Below are positions 61,070 to 64,000 of a stretch of 64,000 nucleotides of DNA, piece by piece. The DNA comes from Cellulomonas carbonis (GTDB taxonomy: Bacteria; Actinomycetota; Actinomycetes; Actinomycetales; Cellulomonadaceae). A model generated the notes under the pieces. The model was not told the DNA's origin. It saw only the letters and a program-made list of their open reading frames with translations, and searched no databases. The DNA is taken from contig NZ_BMEB01000002.1 in assembly GCF_014636275.1 (NCBI RefSeq), positions 620,001-684,000 on the forward strand. Reading direction: 5' to 3'. Position 1 is the stretch's first letter. Each line of letters opens with the position of its first letter. Both the position numbers and the translations under genes were made by a program.

Positions 61070-61169
61070 GTCCCCATGCCACTGCGCCGGTCGGGGCACC
61101 TGCCAGGGTCGGAGGTCCTGGACGTACCGTGGGGGCGACGGACCGCGTGACCTGCGCCACAGGAGCGCC

Positions 61170-61183
61170 GTGACCCAGGTCAC
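61170..61183. promoter_or_regulatory. CRP/GlxR-like site
   Basis: GTGACCCAGGTCAC: GTGA, six bases, TCAC, the core of the CRP/GlxR consensus TGTGA-N6-TCACA. Its centre is about 75 bases upstream of the expected transcription start, where activation by a cAMP receptor protein is common. Consensus recalled; site inferred. Confidence 0.6.
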
Positions 61184-61198
61184 CCAGATCGCGACGAA

Positions 61199-61216
61199 AA
61201 CGTTATCGATACCGTT
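61199..61216. promoter_or_regulatory. LacI-type operator overlapping -35
   Basis: AACGTTATCGATACCGTT has arms AACGTTATC and GATACCGTT, which agree at 8 of 9 positions as an inverted repeat around a TCGA centre, typical of LacI-family sites. It touches the TTGACA at 61216, so a bound repressor would block polymerase. No repressor gene is in the window. Confidence 0.6.
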
Positions 61217-61245
61217 TGACAATTAGTTCAACGGGTTGGCATTGT
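61216..61245 (+). promoter_or_regulatory. Probable promoter of the sugar importer operon
   Basis: -35 TTGACA (61216-61221) perfect; -10 candidate CATTGT (61240-61245) at 18 bases, weak. Start near 61252. Confidence 0.5.
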
Positions 61246-61282
61246 CGATCCCGCCACGAGTCGACGACGACGAGGAGAACCG

Positions 61283-61324
61283 ATGACGACCAGGTCGACG
61301 GGCCACGTCCGACGGCGGGCGTGA
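61283..61324 (+). CDS. Small upstream open frame, 13 residues
   Basis: ATG 61283, strong GAGGAG at six bases, predicted MTTRSTGHVRRRA, stop TGA 61322-61324. In the mRNA leader of the binding-protein gene. May be a leader peptide; could also be chance. Confidence 0.35.
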   Translation: MTTRSTGHVRRRA

Positions 61325-61400
61325 CGGCAGCACGCGTCCTCGGATCCCCCCGCGAGGGCGACCCCATCAGTCTGTGCAGCTCAACGAAGAGGACAGAACC

Positions 61401-62711
61401 ATGAAGGCAAGGAAGTTCCTGGCGGTCTCGGCCGCCGCGGTCATGAGCGTCGCGGGTCTCGCCGCGTGCGGTGGCGGCGACACCGGCAGCGGCAGCGGCA
61501 GCGGCAGCGGCGGCGAGGGTGGCGGCGACGTCGAGCTCACGTTCTGGCACAACTCCACGACCGGCCCCGGCAAGGAGTACTGGGACGAGACCGCGGCGAT
61601 GTTCGAGGAGGAGACCGGCGTCAAGGTCAACATCCAGTCCATCCAGAACGAGGACATGGACGGCAAGCTCCAGACGGCGCTCAACTCGGGCGACGCGCCC
61701 GACGTCTTCATGGCGCGTGGCGGCGGCAAGCTCGCCGACATCGTCGAGGCGGGCCAGGCGCTCGACCTCACCGACCTGATCGACGAGGACGTCGAGGCGG
61801 CCGTCGGCGGCACGCTCAGCGCCTTCAGCGTCGACGGCAAGGTCTACGGCATGCCGACCTCGGTCCTGCCCGGCGGCATCTACTACAACAAGACGATGTT
61901 CGAGGAGGCCGGGATCGAGGGCACGCCCACGACCATCGGCGAGCTCGAGGACGCGGTCGAGAAGCTCAAGGGCATCGGGGTCGACCCCATCGCGCTCGGT
62001 GGCAAGGCCGCCTGGCCCGCAGCCCACTGGTACTACTTCTTCGCGCTGCGCACCTGCTCGCAGGAGGCCATCGAGGCCGACGCGGCCGCCGTGGAGTTCC
62101 AGGACGAGTGCTGGACCGAGGCCGCTCAGGAGCTGCAGGACTTCGCGTCCGTCGAGCCGTTCAACCCCGGCTTCCTCACCACCGACGCCCAGGGCAGCGC
62201 GGCCTCGTCGGCCGGCATGCTCGCCAACGACCAGGCCGCCATGGAGCTCATGGGTGCCTGGAACCCGGGCGTCATCGCCGACCTCACGCCGGACAAGCAG
62301 CCGAAGGCGGACCTGGGCTGGTTCCCGTTCCCCGAGGTCGAGGGTGGCGACGGTGACCCCAGCGCCATGATGGGCGGCGTCGACGGCTACGCGTGCTCGT
62401 CGCAGGCGCCCGCCGAGGAGTGCGCGGCGTTCCTCAACTTCTTCATGTCGCAGGAGCGCCAGGAGGCCTACGCCAACGCGTTCGTCACGCTCCCCGCGAG
62501 CCAGGAGGCCCAGGGCGTCGTGACCGACCCGGCGCTGCTCGACGTCCTCGCGGCGTACAACGACGCGGCGTACGTCCAGGTGTGGCTCGACACGCAGTTC
62601 GGCCAGAACGTCGGCAACGCGCTCAACGCCGGTGTCGTCGAGATGCTCGCCGGCAACGGCACCCCTGAGGGCATCGTCCAGGCCGTGAACGACGCGGCGG
62701 CCAAGGAGTAG
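61401..62711 (+). CDS. Sugar ABC transporter, substrate-binding lipoprotein
   Basis: A 436-residue CUT1-family solute-binding protein. Lipoprotein signal with lipobox LAAC, modified Cys near residue 23, then a Gly/Ser linker and the binding domain beginning with LTFWHNSTTGPG. MFMARGGGKLADIVEAGQALDL and YGMPTSVLPGGIYYNKTMFEEAGI are family marks. It binds an oligosaccharide outside the membrane; the xylobiose/cellobiose class is possible, but the ligand cannot be decided. First gene of the operon; controlled by the sites upstream. Start ATG 61401 with AGAGGA. Confidence 0.94.
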   Translation: MKARKFLAVSAAAVMSVAGLAACGGGDTGSGSGSGSGGEGGGDVELTFWHNSTTGPGKEYWDETAAMFEEETGVKVNIQSIQNEDMDGKLQTALNSGDAPDVFMARGGGKLADIVEAGQALDLTDLIDEDVEAAVGGTLSAFSVDGKVYGMPTSVLPGGIYYNKTMFEEAGIEGTPTTIGELEDAVEKLKGIGVDPIALGGKAAWPAAHWYYFFALRTCSQEAIEADAAAVEFQDECWTEAAQELQDFASVEPFNPGFLTTDAQGSAASSAGMLANDQAAMELMGAWNPGVIADLTPDKQPKADLGWFPFPEVEGGDGDPSAMMGGVDGYACSSQAPAEECAAFLNFFMSQERQEAYANAFVTLPASQEAQGVVTDPALLDVLAAYNDAAYVQVWLDTQFGQNVGNALNAGVVEMLAGNGTPEGIVQAVNDAAAKE

Positions 62712-62719
62712 TCGGACCC

Positions 62720-63736
62720 ATGAGTGACTCCCTGGGCGAGAACACGCTCACGACGACGTCGCCCGAGGGTCCCTCCCGGGCCGGGGGCGGTGCCAGCACG
62801 GCGCCGTCCCCGGCCCGCCGGCCGCGTCGAGCGGACTGGCGCAAGCGCGGCGAGATCGCGCTCCTCTCGGGCCCCGCCGTCGTCATGTTCCTGGCGTTCG
62901 TGATCTTCCCCGTGATCATGGCGGCCTACTACGGGTTCTACCGGTGGAAGGGCTTCGGCCCGCCGACCGAGTTCATCGGGCTCGAGAACTACCTCACGAT
63001 CTTCCGGGACGACACGTTCCACGACGCGCTGCTGCACAACGGCTTCATCGTCGTGATGTCCCTGGTCCTGCAGGGACCCGCGGCGATCGCGCTCGCGCTC
63101 CTGCTCAACCAGCGGATGCGCGGACGGTCCCTCGTGCGGGTGCTCATCTTCGTCCCGTACGTCATCTCCGAGGTGATCGTCGGGACGGGCTGGAGCCTCA
63201 TGCTCCGCACCACGGGCGCGTTCAACGACATCCTCGAGCGGATCGGCCTCGGGGCGTTCACGCTCGACTGGCTCGCCAACCCGGACGTGGCCATCTGGTC
63301 GCTGATGATGATCATCACCTGGAAGTACATCGGGTTCGCGGTGATCCTCTTCCTCGCCGGACTGCAGAGCATCCCCGAGGAGCTCTTCGAGGCGGCCGCG
63401 ATCGACGGCGCGTCCTACTGGCAGATCCAGCGCCGCATCACGCTGCCGCTGCTCGGCCCGACCATCCGGATCTGGGCGTTCCTGTCGATCATCGGGTCGC
63501 TCCAGCTCTTCGACCTCGTCTACATCATCTGGGGCCAGTACGTGGCCGCGACCGCGGGCACGTCGACCATGGCGACCTACATGGTCGTCAACGGTCGCAA
63601 CGCGGGGAACTACGGCTTCGGCAACGCCGTCGCGGTCGTCCTGTTCCTCATCTCGCTGGCCATCGCCCTCGTCTACCAGCGCTACGTGCTGCGTCGTGAC
63701 ACCGAGGGCGCGCTCACGGAAGGGAAGAAGCGATGA
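62720..63736 (+). CDS. Sugar ABC transporter permease (MalF-type)
   Basis: A 338-residue permease with six membrane helices and an N-terminal cytoplasmic tail of about 50 residues. The EAA loop reads EAAAIDGASYWQIQRRITLPLLGPT near residue 224 for contact with the ATPase. It partners the next permease. Overlap of ATG/TGA with that gene shows coupling. Start ATG 62720 is 8 bases after the binding-protein stop. Confidence 0.94.
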   Translation: MSDSLGENTLTTTSPEGPSRAGGGASTAPSPARRPRRADWRKRGEIALLSGPAVVMFLAFVIFPVIMAAYYGFYRWKGFGPPTEFIGLENYLTIFRDDTFHDALLHNGFIVVMSLVLQGPAAIALALLLNQRMRGRSLVRVLIFVPYVISEVIVGTGWSLMLRTTGAFNDILERIGLGAFTLDWLANPDVAIWSLMMIITWKYIGFAVILFLAGLQSIPEELFEAAAIDGASYWQIQRRITLPLLGPTIRIWAFLSIIGSLQLFDLVYIIWGQYVAATAGTSTMATYMVVNGRNAGNYGFGNAVAVVLFLISLAIALVYQRYVLRRDTEGALTEGKKR

Positions 63737-64000
63737 GCGCGAGCGCCGTCTCCGCACCGCCGCTGCCGGCGCAGCGACGCACCCGTCGCCGCCGCGAGTC
63801 GGGGCGCCTCGGCCGCAGCGGCCCGATGACGTACCTGATCGCCTTCTTCTTCGTCGGCATCTGCATCGGGCCGGTCGCCTACATCGTCATCGGCGGCTTC
63901 CGGAGCAACTCGCAGATCATCACGAGCCCGGCGGGGTTCCCGGACCCCTGGGAGGTCGGGAACTACCTCGGCGTCCTGCAGAGCGAGATCTTCTGGCGGC
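63733..64000 (+). CDS. Sugar ABC transporter permease (MalG-type), N-terminal part
   Basis: The first 89 residues of the second permease (MSASAVSAPPLPAQRRTRRRRE tail in pieces, then a membrane helix YLIAFFFVGICIGPVAYIVIGG, then SNSQIITSPAGFPDPW, a typical MalG N-terminal loop). It runs off the right edge; overlap ATGA with the upstream permease. The ATPase gene is not visible, and CUT1 systems often use a shared MsiK. Confidence 0.9.
   Translation, partial: MSASAVSAPPLPAQRRTRRRRESGRLGRSGPMTYLIAFFFVGICIGPVAYIVIGGFRSNSQIITSPAGFPDPWEVGNYLGVLQSEIFWR

Larger units (their letters stand above)
61070..61400 (+). promoter_or_regulatory. 331-base control region of the sugar importer
   Basis: Holds, in order, a GTGA-N6-TCAC site (61170-61183), a LacI-type pseudo-palindrome (61199-61216), a TTGACA -35 (61216-61221) and two small open frames with good ribosome sites (61170-61226 and 61283-61324). 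No other gene. Confidence 0.55.

Overview
The window is very GC-rich (about 74%) and reads as chromosome of a high-GC Gram-positive actinobacterium, most probably Cellulomonas or a close relative. The evidence is the actinobacterial block purF-purM-DUF3073-bldC, an actinobacterial SAM-IV-type riboswitch, a secreted GH6 cellulase whose start region carries a CebR/CelR-like operator, DUF3618/holin-X and DUF1918 family proteins, many GTG starts, and many genes with a -10-like hexamer only 6-8 nt before the start codon. I see no transposase, prophage block, integrase or CRISPR array. Gene density and codon use look uniform and chromosomal.

Layout. 1-2365: truncated ATP-dependent DNA ligase, EamA transporter and a ZIP-like membrane protein. 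2531-6116: acidic repeat-rich protein, purL and a sterol-carrier-like protein. 6406-9891: secreted 5'-nucleotidase and a small membrane protein. 9958-13662: purF, purM, DUF3073 and bldC. 13820-15027: DUF3618/holin-X pair, then tRNA-Phe, tRNA-Asp and tRNA-Glu. 15237-20723: metallopeptidase, LLM oxidoreductase, galE, GlsB-like protein and a secreted nuclease. 21073-26889: HesB-like protein, EAL phosphodiesterase, GH6 cellulase, Na+/H+ antiporter and an unknown protein. 27067-38785: tRNA-Lys, then mixed metabolic, redox and regulatory genes (SDR, DUF998, deazaflavin-type reductase, multicopper oxidase, GNAT, HNH, DUF4190, FAD oxidase, AraC/NmrA pair, beta-helix protein). 39036-41689: riboswitch-controlled flavin monooxygenase, zinc ribbon and ChaB-like protein. 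41805-46622: GH65 phosphorylase, PfkB kinase and an MFS transporter. 46676-50098: small and unknown proteins, AIM24 and a 28-residue candidate peptide. 50396-61069: FtsH-like protease, phosphatase-like and nucleotidyltransferase proteins, ArsR/MFS pair, Ycf46-like AAA protein, anti-sigma-type ATPase, DUF1918/DUF1876, DUF2231, 5'-3' exonuclease and flavodoxin. 61070-64000: control region and genes of a CUT1 sugar ABC importer that runs off the right edge.

How the parts fit. Purine synthesis is covered by purL, purF and purM. Plant-polysaccharide use is suggested by the GH6 cellulase, GH65 phosphorylase, PfkB kinase and sugar importer, with sugar-type control sites at the cellulase start (23059-23072) and before the importer (61170-61245). 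Nucleic-acid and nucleotide scavenging is suggested by the secreted 5'-nucleotidase and the ExeM/NucH-type nuclease. Organosulfur use under S-adenosylmethionine control is suggested by the riboswitch ahead of the DmoA/NtaA-type monooxygenase. Most convergent gene pairs are separated by strong hairpins that can act as two-way terminators.

All identifications come from reading the sequence and from recalled family motifs. No database search was run.
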